A stretch of 64,000 nucleotides of DNA from Actinomucor elegans. Its lineage: Eukaryota > Mucoromycota > Mucoromycetes > Mucorales > Mucoraceae. Within the stretch, counting starts at the first letter, position 1. Each line of letters opens with the position of its first letter. Of the stretch, positions 1-10,268 are shown piece after piece. The notes beneath the pieces are model-generated. The model ran no database searches. It had not been told where the DNA came from and saw nothing but the letters and a program-made list of their open reading frames with translations. The stretch covers positions 806,001-870,000 of the forward strand of contig JAMSLZ010000004.1 in the NCBI GenBank assembly GCA_026027325.1. The letters run 5' to 3'. Made by a program: the position numbers and the translations under genes.

Positions 1-2321
1 TTTGATGATCATGGTAAACCTCGTCGCTCTATGAAGATGCTTCCTATTGGTGAACAAGTCGCTCAAATGCTTGCGAATGCAAAGACAAGAGACTTGATGA
101 AATACCGCTACAACTATAAATCAACTGACGGTGAATATAAAGATTACTTTGATGGTGCAGCATACAAGTACTTTAAGGATAATAGCATTCTGTTTTCCGG
201 TGAAGATGATGTCGCAATGGTTCTTTTTGTCGATGGTTTCTGTACTAGCAAGAATCATAAAGGGGACAAGTTAACAATCATCCATCTCTTGAATATGAAC
301 ATTCCCCCAGAATACCGCTACCAAGACGAATACATGCTTCAATTGGCGATCTTGCCAGGTCCAAACTACCCAAAGTACATGCATACCTTTTTAAAGCCTA
401 TTATTGATGAGTTTCATGCTCTGTCTACCAAAGGCATGCTTGTACAAAAGGATGGTGTAATTGTTTGTCAAGCTAAAGTCAACTTGGTGATGGCTACTGG
501 TGATCTTCCTGCTGCAGCTGAGCTTGCAAATCATATTGGTCATATGGCTACGTTTGGTTGCCGTATTTGTCGTGTCCAAGCTGAACGTCATGATTATCAT
601 AATTGTTTTTTAACGATCGACAATGAGATCAGAAGCAGAAACGATTTCATTTCCCCAGATGCAGCGAATGTAAGTACTATAATCAGCATTAATCTTTACA
701 AGTTTTTAACATTTCTTTTTCTTTTTACCTCATAGAGCTACAGTATCAAGTCTGCAACACCATTTGCAATACTTCCCAGTTTTACTGGCGCTACTTTTTT
801 GGTTTAGACGAAATGCATCTTCTCGGACAAGGTATCGCTCAACACGTATTCAATATGCTGACAGTCGACATGGGTAAAGAGTACAATGCAGCAAGAAAAA
901 CTCGATATAAGCCCAATGAAGATGAATTGAGTGATGCCCGATTGAAGTCTGCTGATGAATGGCCGTATACTTTCTATATTCCAAAATTATCGCTCATCAA
1001 AATTGGTAAACTTGTTGAAGCTTCTAGAGCCACTGTACCGACATCCTTTTCATCCAAATGGGAAGATCCAATTATCAAGAGTGGTGGCAAACGTGCTGTT
1101 GACTGGATTGATATTTTCTTATATATGATTCCCACCTTGTTCGTTCCTGAATTGATTCAAGAATCCGCTAAGAAACCATTGATTCATCTGACAAAAGCTG
1201 TCGCATTGGCTCTTAAATGGGAACTTTCTATTGAAGACCTTATTCTGATGGAAAGGTAAATATATTTTTTTTGTACTCATAAATCTAGTTTACTTACATA
1301 CTTTCCAAAGATATATCAAAGAATGGCAAGAATTTTTGTTGGCAGAAATCAAGGCAAAGCGTATTCATTCCGGTGTATTCAAGCCTGTTCAACACTACCT
1401 TTCGCATATAGTCTATATGATCAAACAACAAGGTGTGTTGAGAGCATATTCCGCCCGATCAATGGAAAGAAGCATCGGAAAATACAAAAAGCTCATCAAG
1501 TCAAAGGTTGATGCTGGCGCAAACGCTGGTAATATCTTGGAAAGACTCATAACGCGTAATCATATAAACAGCCAGACTTGGGATGTTCATACTGAGCTTG
1601 ACCTGATCACTCCTCGAAAATACAGCGAATCCACTTTCAGGAATAACCCTTCTGGTGATGCTAGTGATCCACAATTATGGGCTCCCTTTAGTAATATTTC
1701 AGTGGATACTCTTCCCTTTGGTGTCTCCACTCAAACTTTTTTGAAGGCGCTATTGCATTACTATCGCCGTACTGAAGCAAATGGTGTAAATATTGCTGAA
1801 ATTGATTCGTTGAATAGTATTTCCATCGCTGGTCGTGCCTGGGCATATGGCAATGTATATACGTCTACCATGTATAAAAGCCATATAAATGAATATCGTC
1901 GAGGAAACAATTACGTGATGATCACTGCCAGCTACTTGAAGTAAGTAATTAGCTCAAGAACAAAAACCTCTTTGATTAACCAACCTTTGTTAATAGTCGA
2001 AATAATTCCATTCGTGAAAGCTGGTTCATTGGTTCTATCGTTTTCTTTTTCGAGCATTCATTCAATGGTAGACCACAGTATTTGGCTTTGGTTGATTTAG
2101 CGAAAAAGAATGCAACTACCAAATATGACAAGACTATTGCTTTGGTTGAGCTGCACAGTAGCGGTGCACACAGTTACGCTGTCTGTCGGTTTGAAGATAT
2201 TGTTGCCAGTGTAGGTCTTGTGCGTTCAAGTGAATCTAATGAGAAAGAGTTCAAGATCATCTCTCATCATATATTTAAACAAGATCTAGAGCAAAATGCT
2301 GGCATATTAAGTCGTTTGTAA
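1..2321 (+). pseudogene. Tnp2/Plavaka-like DDE transposase, partial, decayed
   Basis: The 5' end lies outside the window. Conceptual exons run 1-669, 736-about 1256, about 1312-1940 and about 1998-2321, separated by short GT-AG introns. The first exon has the Tnp2-like pattern (FVDGF, then LNMNIPPEYRY, then LAILPGPNYPKY), followed by a Cys-rich step (GCRICRVQAERHDYHNCF) and, in exon 2, LPSFTGAT..FGLDEMHLLG. These features are typical of CACTA-related Tnp2 and fungal Plavaka/KDZ transposases; I cannot separate the two. The homology frame breaks at a run of six T (795-800), where seven would keep it open, so one base appears lost. An alternative acceptor at 737 restores an open frame but loses the LPSFTGA homology, so I prefer decay. 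The 3' end looks complete (TAA at 2319-2321). No terminal repeats were located. Confidence 0.7.
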
Positions 2322-4027
2322 ATAGCATGAAGACAAGAGCAAAAAGCGTTTTATTTTGAAATAAAATTGTTCTCTGAATTGATTATGTATTTAAACCACC
2401 GAAAATAATATAAAGCTTCCCTCCAAAAGGACTTCATCATAATATAGCAAAAGTAAAATAGGTATTTACACTTTCTGTAGTAGATATAAACTATAGATAA
2501 TTTAACTCGTTTTTATATATCATGTTATTAATTCGAGAGAAAGGTATTAGCAATCTTGCAACAGAATGTAAAAACATTTCTTAATCAAAAATTTAACCCA
2601 TTTCCCTGATGTTTAAGAAATTATTTCATAATATCAGAAATATAGAACCAGGATAACCCAAGTTATACAGTTCTATATTCATCATTCAATAATGTTAATT
2701 GACTATTTAGTTGCTCCAGTTAATCTTTAAAACCAAATGTAAAATATGATTAATGCTCTTGTTTATCTTTATAGTAAAATTAGTTTATTATCAAGCAATG
2801 CGGATTAATTTTCCAACAGACAGCAAAAATGTTCATCGATTGTAGTTTTCTAGCACCTAAAAAAACGTGCATGTTTTTGAAGCTTTCGATCGTCATTAAG
2901 AATTCTATCATAATCATCAATTACTCGAAAGTCCAAAAACGAACGCGTTTTTTTGTAGTTTGAGAAGTGGATATATGATTTTGACAATAAATCATCTAGT
3001 TAAATAACCGCCTAGCAATAATGACTAAGATTACTGGCAATTAATAATCGCTACTTGACCTATTTTTTTTTTACACAATAATTTATCTCTTTTTTTACGC
3101 AATATATTTCTTTTTTTTTACGCAATGTATTTCTTTTTTTTTAACGCAATGTATTTTCTTTTTTTCTTTCTTTCTTTCTTTATTCTATAATTTTACTAAA
3201 CATAAAATTGAGTAAATTAGACACTTAATGGCAGCTCATTCTTAATGTCATTCAGCATTTTAAATACACAGCTATTAGCCAAAGGCTAAATCACGGCAAT
3301 GAAAGTGCTCAGCTTATTAAATGGAACTAGCGATTCGTTCTTGTTTCCAAAAGAGTAATTTACAAGAGAATTTTTTGCAACCTGACCTGTATAAGAGACT
3401 TTTCAACGAATAATAAACGCATTTGAAAGACAATTGTTCAACATTATTTTTGACAAACGTTGAAATTAAACGTTTCTAGGAATTTACATAAAAGATCGTT
3501 GAAACGAAAAGCAGAGTTCATTTTAGTAAATAAAATAAACGAGGATTATGTTGTTGCGTACAAGCATCAGAATTTCATGTACTCATTTATAAGAAGTTTG
3601 CAAGATTTGGCTTTCATCGGCAAAAGACAAGAATACATAAAAATTGTTTGCAAATAAAATGGAGTTCAGGCTTTTCTTTCTTATTGTCAATTTATGTTAT
3701 AATATTGACTAAACCCATAACATTATTGTCTGCTTTCCACTAATATTAGGAGTAACCACTAATAAATGAGCAAAGCACTGTTAATTGCGCAGCCATAGAA
3801 AATAATTGCTCTAATTTCATTGGTTCGCAGATTATTATTAGTAGGTAAATCTATAGTATTAGTAGGTAAATGATAATAAAATCGTCGTTTTACCACATAA
3901 TATTATGGGTAGCACACAATATTTTCGCCATAGTGATTGTAGCGGGCATAATTATTCATATAGAGAGCTGTGATAGAAGTGCAGTTAGCTATTCGTTCAA
4001 TTTTACAGTGAAACTACTGTAAAGCCT
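2322..4027. other. AT-rich non-coding spacer
   Basis: About 1.7 kb with no convincing gene. It holds a T-rich tandem repeat at about 3066-3158 and a CTTT run at about 3160-3181. A 65-codon ORF at 3460-3657 has no recognisable family and is probably chance. The segment separates the transposase remnant from the piggyBac element. Confidence 0.6.
3066..3158. repeat. T-rich minisatellite, about 4 units
   Basis: Four imperfect units of about 30 bp, each a T tract followed by ACGCAAT(G/A)TATTTC; the first unit is diverged (ACACAATAATTTATC). It is followed by a (CTTT)n run. Confidence 0.75.
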
Positions 4028-4073
4028 ATTATTAACAAGTATAGATTACCCCGATCGGCCCTTTGGGGCCGAC
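4028..4073 (+). repeat. left inverted segment of piggyBac element
   Basis: Pairs with 6541-6584. It contains the hairpin CGGCCCTTTGGGGCCG preceded by AGATTA. It could serve as transposase binding site or terminator; the function is inferred. Confidence 0.65.
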
Positions 4074-4346
4074 CTTTTGTGTGTTAATAGCTCTACAAAA
4101 AATAATAATACATATACTTGTGAACAAATATTCAAATACACAAAACTATTGTCTTTATGGATATATTTTTTGTTTCTCGTCAAAAGCAGTTTTTAAGCCA
4201 TAATTGACTTTTCTGGAAGGAGACTTTTTGTAAAAAACGAGTCGGCCCTAAAAGGCCGAGTGTTTGATAGCTAATAAGTACACTATGAAGTCAATTTATT
4301 TTTCGATACTTATATCGTTAGAAAATATAGCTTATAAATAATTATT

Positions 4347-6365
4347 TTAATGTGATTGTGCTTGAAAAGCTTCACGTAAATGTATAATATGACAATTTTT
4401 GCACATAGGTGTGGCGGGATTGCAGCTGCATCTTTTTCCGGTTCTTATTCCATTAACGCCTTGTTTTTTGCACATTTGACATACTAATCTTCTTCTTTTG
4501 TTAGTATTTTCTTGTTTCATTGCTACATACGAATGTACATCGCTGCTTCTAAGGGCTATTGGTATATTAGGGATAACTACGTTATTGCTACCGAGTAATC
4601 TCTCGCAGTATTTCAACATTGAATACGCTGTACGATCCTTAAAAGCACTATGCTCAATTCTATTTCCTTCTTCTGCATAAACTTTGTAGCAACTAAAGGC
4701 ATTTGCTTCACAAATACCTAAAATAAACCCCAAGAATCTCATTTCCCATCGCTCGGTAGAGATTATATCATGATATGAAGTTAAATTGTCTCTGCGGTTA
4801 TTTGCGGTATCAACCGAGCCTAAAGGGCAAATTATAATGAAACCCTTGTTCTTCGTTTGACAATTCTTAGACTTACTTTTGTGAGTTTCATACTCTCCAA
4901 CTACTTGAGGGCGACGCAGCATGACTGTTTCACCACTAGGCCCTAAGACGCTCTTGTAGTTCTCTAACGTTGTAGTACTGCAAGATGATACGAAGGTTTT
5001 GACCTTCAAATCTCTGTAAGCGCATACAAAGATTTTCATACCATTCTCACAAGTTTTATGCATCGTATAATGACTGCCGCGAGCTTTATCAACTTGATCA
5101 ATAATGTCCGTAGAAGGCATTCCACGAGGCCAATATTTTCTCTTCGTTACTTGCATGATTGAATATAACCCAAGTTCGTTCAGCATTGAAACCATTTCGG
5201 GTGAACCAAACCAAGAGTCAGCAATAATAGTTCTTCCACTGTTAAACCATGGTTTTACTAAGCGCTTTACTGTGGCTAACAAGTTACGCATTCCAGGCTC
5301 ATTGTCATATTCCTTTGGTCGAGGATCACTAACGGTATCCAAACGAATGATTGCGCTTGTGTAATAGTCAGCAAGTGATTTAAACTCTTGTCCGGTTGGG
5401 TGTGGCTTGCGAGGCACTTTCTTGAGATTGGGCATTCCGACTCCTAACCATTGATTCATTGTCTCGTCAATAACCAAATGCTTGCCAGGTGTTAAGCAAT
5501 CCTTCATATGATCATTGAATGCATTCAGTGTTGATCTGATCTGGTAAAGGGGATCATTGACTTGCTTTTCTTTGGAAGGTACTTCGAAAACATGCATCCT
5601 CATAATGTCGTTAAATCTTTTCATTGGCATATAGCTAGTAAAGTTGATTGAAATCTGGAAATGACTGTTGCCTAAATGCCAATAAGCCTTTCTTCGATCA
5701 GAGTGTTTAATTACTGTCATAACTGTCAGTAATGCAATCCACATCATATACTCAGGAAAAGTCACATCAGTCCAAGAGTTTATGACACTTCTTGCATAGA
5801 TGTTCATATTATCCACGATTACTTTGAAATGGTCTACAGGTAGAAAATATAAAAAATAATCGAATGGTGAAGCTGTCAAAGAGTTGGACATGTTGATTCT
5901 TGACTTGGTAGCTACGTAACCACCAGCTGCTTCTAGCATGCTGTCGATATACACTTCTCCTGTTGTCCATCCGGTGCTTTGGCTCAAATCAATCTCCTCT
6001 TCTGATTCATCTTCAGTAGAAGCATCGTCCTCAGATGTCAGACTTCTAGTTGGGCTGCATATGTTAGCAGTAGGGCTTTCAGTGGTTCTACCATGGCTAG
6101 AGCTGGCCCTATTATTGGCAAAAAGATACTTCAAGCAGCCTGACGAAAGCTTCAATCTGCAGTCGGGAGCATCGTCCAAGATGACTTCATACCCATCACG
6201 TCCTCTTACTGTGGTTCGCGCAACAGTCTTCCCTTTGAAATTGAGGCAAGGTGAGTTCCAGTCATACCTCCTTTGTAATATATTCTTCACTTCTATGTTC
6301 GTAATAAAGCGTTTATTGACAGAAACTTCAACATTAACATCAAGATTAGAGTTAGCAGGTGGCAT
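4347..6365 (-). CDS. piggyBac-family transposase, intact
   Basis: Single-exon 672-aa protein. The order is an acidic Ser-rich N-terminus (residues about 85-130), the DDE core of the DDE_Tnp_1_7 family (about 165-560), and a C-terminal Cys-rich zinc domain (629-658: CxxC, CxC, CxxC). Candidate catalytic aspartates are D300 (VIDE), D383 (IADSWFG), D519 (GSVDTANN) and D526, matching the three catalytic Asp plus an accessory Asp known for piggyBac. Members of the family cut and paste at TTAA. No frameshift or stop is seen, so the enzyme may be functional or recently so. The start is the first ATG, just inside the right-hand hairpin. Confidence 0.9.
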   Translation of the reverse strand: MPPANSNLDVNVEVSVNKRFITNIEVKNILQRRYDWNSPCLNFKGKTVARTTVRGRDGYEVILDDAPDCRLKLSSGCLKYLFANNRASSSHGRTTESPTANICSPTRSLTSEDDASTEDESEEEIDLSQSTGWTTGEVYIDSMLEAAGGYVATKSRINMSNSLTASPFDYFLYFLPVDHFKVIVDNMNIYARSVINSWTDVTFPEYMMWIALLTVMTVIKHSDRRKAYWHLGNSHFQISINFTSYMPMKRFNDIMRMHVFEVPSKEKQVNDPLYQIRSTLNAFNDHMKDCLTPGKHLVIDETMNQWLGVGMPNLKKVPRKPHPTGQEFKSLADYYTSAIIRLDTVSDPRPKEYDNEPGMRNLLATVKRLVKPWFNSGRTIIADSWFGSPEMVSMLNELGLYSIMQVTKRKYWPRGMPSTDIIDQVDKARGSHYTMHKTCENGMKIFVCAYRDLKVKTFVSSCSTTTLENYKSVLGPSGETVMLRRPQVVGEYETHKSKSKNCQTKNKGFIIICPLGSVDTANNRRDNLTSYHDIISTERWEMRFLGFILGICEANAFSCYKVYAEEGNRIEHSAFKDRTAYSMLKYCERLLGSNNVVIPNIPIALRSSDVHSYVAMKQENTNKRRRLVCQMCKKQGVNGIRTGKRCSCNPATPMCKNCHIIHLREAFQAQSH

Positions 6366-6540
6366 GTTTCAAGAAAATTTTGAAAAAATAGTAGTGATAA
6401 AAATCAAATGAAATAAGAAAAAGTGGTTATAGAAATGGCCTTTTTAAAGAAGACGATAAATTCCTAGGTGTTTTATTTTGGTAAAATAACACGGGACAAT
6501 GAAAATGACCTTACAAACATACAAAAGATACATTCTAATA

Positions 6541-6584
6541 GTCGGCCCCAAAGGGCCGACCTAATCTTTATTTGCAAATAATAA
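6541..6584 (-). repeat. right inverted segment of piggyBac element
   Basis: Reverse complement of the left segment over the shared core (GTCGGCCCCAAAGGGCCGAC, then CTAATCT, then AATAATA). It lies about 175 bp upstream of the transposase ATG. Confidence 0.65.
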
Positions 6585-7611
6585 AAGACTAGCAGTAGGA
6601 GAATAAGTATCTCGATTTTCTGCCTCGTTAATTATTATTTTAGTTGATAAATATTTAATAAGGAAGTATCTCTCAAACATTATATAAAATTGTTAACATT
6701 ACCAAATAAGCTCAATAATAAATGTAAAAACTCACCTCCCTATCAAATGGTCTGTACATCACGATATGGTCTTTTTGAACGGTAGAATTCATTTTAATTA
6801 GGCGTTTATGCGTGTTTTATTTTATTTTTCAAATTGTTAATTTAAAACTACAAATTTATTCTCTAAACAACTGTATGAAATAAAACTAGATTATAAACAA
6901 TGACTCTAGAATAGGTTTTTATTTTTCGAAAAAATAAAGACAGTAGAGCCCCATTAGGCGCTAAAAATATGCCCTTTGGAAAAAAAAATTCATTTTGAAC
7001 ATCTCAATGCATCTCATTCAAATGTCGCATCTGATCTGCAATGTATGTTTGAAATGAACTGTGGAGCTTAATAAACCGTTATTTATGTCAATAGTAACTA
7101 GTATTTTACACTTTTACGAAAGACAGTAGATTGCATACACTAAATGTGAAATAAGGTCTAATGATTTCTAAATCTCTCTTAATTTCATTCAAATGTCGCA
7201 ATTGGCTCCAGTTAATTATATTCAAAATAAATAACAGTATATATATTGAAGCATTTATTTAAATCAAAAGTAACCAATGTATATATTTTTTCATTAACTA
7301 AATGGTATCAAATTGCGTTATGTATAGCTCTTCATTCAGAGTACTAATCCTACACAGCGAATCAAAAAGAATAAAAATATTTTAAACCCCTCTTAAATAT
7401 ACAAGTTTTAAGGGCTAAGTGGCACTGAGAATTAAAGCGGTGATTTACGCAAGACGTTACTAATTTCCTTACATAATCAATTATGGTATTGTTGATATCT
7501 CGACAACCATTATAGCATACTGAACGAAAAAAAAAGTATTCTATATTAAAAAAAAGGCTACTATCCATTTATTAATTAAAATAGCCAATATTTCAACGAA
7601 AAAAATAAAAC

Positions 7612-7657
7612 CTGTAGAACTACTAATTCTACAACTGTAGAACTCCTAGTTCTACAA
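7612..7657. repeat. two tandem 23-bp near-palindromic units
   Basis: CTGTAGAACTACTAATTCTA.. at 7612-7634 is followed directly by CTGTAGAACTCCTAGTTCTA.. at 7635-7657. Each unit is an imperfect palindrome (TGTAGAA...TTCTACA). Confidence 0.7.
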
Positions 7658-8103
7658 CCTGTAAAAGTACTGTAAAATCAGATAAAATTTGCAGTGAGAG
7701 AACTGATTCTATAGACATCCATTACAAGATACAGAACTGACAAAAACTGTTATGTGCGGTGTTGTGCTTTGTGAATTTATGTTCTAGATGTCGTCGTTTA
7801 TTTGCTTCGTCGTGTGGGAATTGATGTAAATCTCAGTGATTATCAATAGCTTCGACACTTGAGTAGCAATTTTTAGATTTATACTAGAATAAAGGTTCGA
7901 TTTTTATTGATAATTGATAATTTGATTTATATAATATACTGAGCTTTAACTTATCCAATGGTTTTCTTATATTTCTACACAGTAAGGAACAAGGTAAACA
8001 TACGACTCCATTGGTAGCGGCAATATAAATAAAAGTATTTCATTGGCTGCTGTGATTAAATAGTGTTTAGCAGCCTAAACTTCTTCACACACCGTGTCAA
8101 AAC

Positions 8104-9110
8104 TGATAATGTGGGGTTTTGTTCTTATGTTTACCTTGAATAACTTGAAGATAAAAGAGTAAACAATATATATAAACAATATGATACTAGACTGAAAGAT
8201 ATATCAATTGAGTATATAGAACAAATGTGTAATTAAGTAAATAGGTGTAAGCTTCAAAAGACAGTGAAGGATGTATATAAAAGAAAAAATGTAAAAGAAA
8301 AATTACTTCTTGTTGTTCCTTTATTATCGTCTTAATTATGTCTTCTCTTATAGTATTTCAAAAAAAATGATGATTCTTCCATAATGCCAGTCTGGACCAT
8401 CGAAAATCTGTCAGATCTGATTTCTTGACTGAGATTAAAATCATCATGCAAACTGTTGAAAGTAAACATAACTAAGATAAATTGGATATCTAGAGATGTT
8501 CCCTCGAAAAATAAATCAATAAAAATAATTATAAACTATCCAAAAGATCAGGGAACGGGAAAAAGAAAGAAAATAACACAAAAATTACAAATGACCGTAT
8601 AATAAAGAATATCAAGACTTGAATCAAAGAAAAGAATGTCGGGACTTGAACAATGACCACCCAAAAAGAAAAACCGAGTTGATTGGCCCAGACAAAAACG
8701 CGAATAAGTTGAGCTAAGATTAACCAAACGACTTCAAACAAATAGGGACGCTTCTTCCACTTATTCTTCAAATTGTATTAGATTCTTGACACCACTTAAT
8801 AATACAGATCATCACCAAACCCAAAAAATAGTGAGTGAAATGCGACATCATTCAATCCAGACACGCAACAAAATGATATTGTGGCTATGTTCTTTTATGT
8901 TTACCTTGAATAGAGAGAGTAAACAATATATATATAATTGCGTAATAGAAGACTGTAAAGACTATTATTATATATATCGAACAGATCCAGAAAGGGCTTT
9001 AGGTGTGTTCGCTTTAAAAGACAATAAAGCAAGTAAAAGAGAAAAAGTGATAAAGTAAGGGAAGAAAGACCCAAAAAAATGAATTATCGTTTATTGACAG
9101 GCACGATTGA
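8104..9110 (+). repeat. pair of diverged direct repeats, possibly old LTRs
   Basis: Both about 8104-8330 and about 8873-9110 contain TTATGTTTACCTTGAATA, a downstream AGTAAACAATATATA, then AAAAGACA(G/A)T(G/A)AA. The spacing and order are conserved but many bases differ. The intervening and following plus-strand sequence shows similar Lys/Arg-rich open stretches. This would fit remnants of two related LTR elements; it was judged by eye only. Confidence 0.35.
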
Positions 9111-9675
9111 TCTATCTTATATAGACATCAATCTGCCTTCTACTTCTACTACATAACTTAACATTCTACAAGTACAACCGGATAAACCATCAGTAACTTC
9201 AATAACTGGCTTCTAATCACAACATATACAATCACCAATCTAAAGACCATTAGATTGTGAATACTGAAGCATCAGAAACATAACCAGCGTAAAACATCCA
9301 TCTTCTGCAGCAGAGCACCGAGTAACTATCCAGAGTCAATGCATTTGATCTGCGATCACTCGAGAACAATAAGAATCTAGGTGTAACACTAGATCAAATG
9401 TCAAATTCGAGGGACCGAGACATTGAATGGATCTACGATAATATATACAAAAGGGGAAACGGAAAAGACGGGAAAAATGGGAAAAGGACATCGAATAAAA
9501 GAAAAGGGAAAATAAAGATTCACAATGTGAATGAAATGAGTGAAATGAGTGAAATGTACAAAAGAAACTGAATGAAGGGAATATAATACTAAAAGTAAAG
9601 GGAATAACAAATATAATAAGAAAATATATATAAGAAGGAAAATGTGTCAGAAAAATACACTGTTTGAGACCAGGC

Positions 9676-10039
9676 TGTTATATCGAATATAATAAAGACT
9701 GTAAAAATAACCAGACTGATAAAACGAATTGATTTATTAAAGCATTAAAATGATGAGCTATTTATACAAAATTGAAGTTCGGATTTAACTTGATATTATA
9801 GACGATTGAGTTAGTCAAAGACTGTGCTCATGGAGTTAACAAGGATTTATAGTAATCCATTCTAATACGACTTTATATTCGGTGATAGATAGTTTATGAA
9901 GGTTAGTTGCACTAAGCATTGATTTCCATATATATCTCTTAACCGACGTTACAAAGCTGTCAAAGCACAAGCTGAGTATAAGCATTGTCGAACACTAACC
10001 TGATTGGTGACGGACACTGAACAAGTCATGTTTACAACA
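9676..10039 (-). repeat. 3' LTR of element 1
   Basis: 364 bp, starting TGTTATATCG and ending TTTACAACA on the plus strand. It is preceded by CAGGC, the target duplication. A solo copy of the same family in the opposite orientation lies at 34318-34685. Confidence 0.95.
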
Positions 10040-10057
10040 TTGCCCCCTTCTAGACAG
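10040..10057 (-). other. polypurine tract of element 1
   Basis: The minus strand reads CTAGAAGGGGGCAA directly before the 3' LTR, the usual primer for second-strand DNA synthesis. Confidence 0.8.
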
Positions 10058-10268
10058 TTGCTTATACTAAGAGTGTTTGCATTGTTACTAGGTGTAGTCT
10101 ATAATGTGCATAAGTTAATAGGAAGTTACATACTTCGGTGCGTGTCCTTTCGCCTTGTAATGAACTGATCGTAGTTATTCCTCGATAAAAACCTTATGTA
10201 AAAAACCCGTAGGATAAAAGTGAAGGAAAAGAAGAATAACAAACAAGACTGTATAGAAAGTCTATGAT

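Larger units (their letters stand above)
4028..6584. mobile_element. piggyBac-type DNA transposon
   Basis: An intact piggyBac-family transposase (4347-6365, minus) is bracketed by an inverted pair of GC-rich segments. The left side (4028-4073) and the reverse complement of the right side (6541-6584) share TATTATT, AGATTA and then CGGCCCTTTGGGGCCGAC. Each segment is also close to a perfect hairpin by itself. A third related palindrome, GTCGGCCCTAAAAGGCCGAG, lies at 4241-4260 between the stop codon and the left segment. I could not fix the outer ends or the TTAA target duplication expected for this family, so the stated limits are those of the inverted pair; the true element may extend further. 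Confidence 0.7.
6585..9675. other. non-coding region with decayed repeats
   Basis: About 3.1 kb with no supportable gene. Short ORFs at 7362-7568, 8529-8771, 8786-9058 and 9401-9610 match nothing I know. A phrase containing CATTCAAATGTCGCA recurs near 7017 and 7188. A 23-bp unit is tandemly duplicated at 7612-7657. Two diverged copies of a longer segment occupy about 8104-8330 and 8873-9110. The region looks like old transposon debris. Confidence 0.55.

Noticed and set aside
3066..3158. Spaced repeats as a possible CRISPR-like array.
   Set aside because: T-rich minisatellite in a eukaryotic genome, with no unique spacers.
3460..3657. 65-codon ORF in the spacer before the piggyBac element.
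   Set aside because: Short, Lys-rich, no homology recognised, no start context to distinguish it from chance.
5938..6411. 157-codon plus-strand ORF opposite the piggyBac transposase N-terminus.
   Set aside because: Overlaps a well-supported conserved coding region; no motif.
8786..9058. 90-codon ORF.
   Set aside because: Lies across a diverged direct repeat whose other copy is not open; probably repeat debris.
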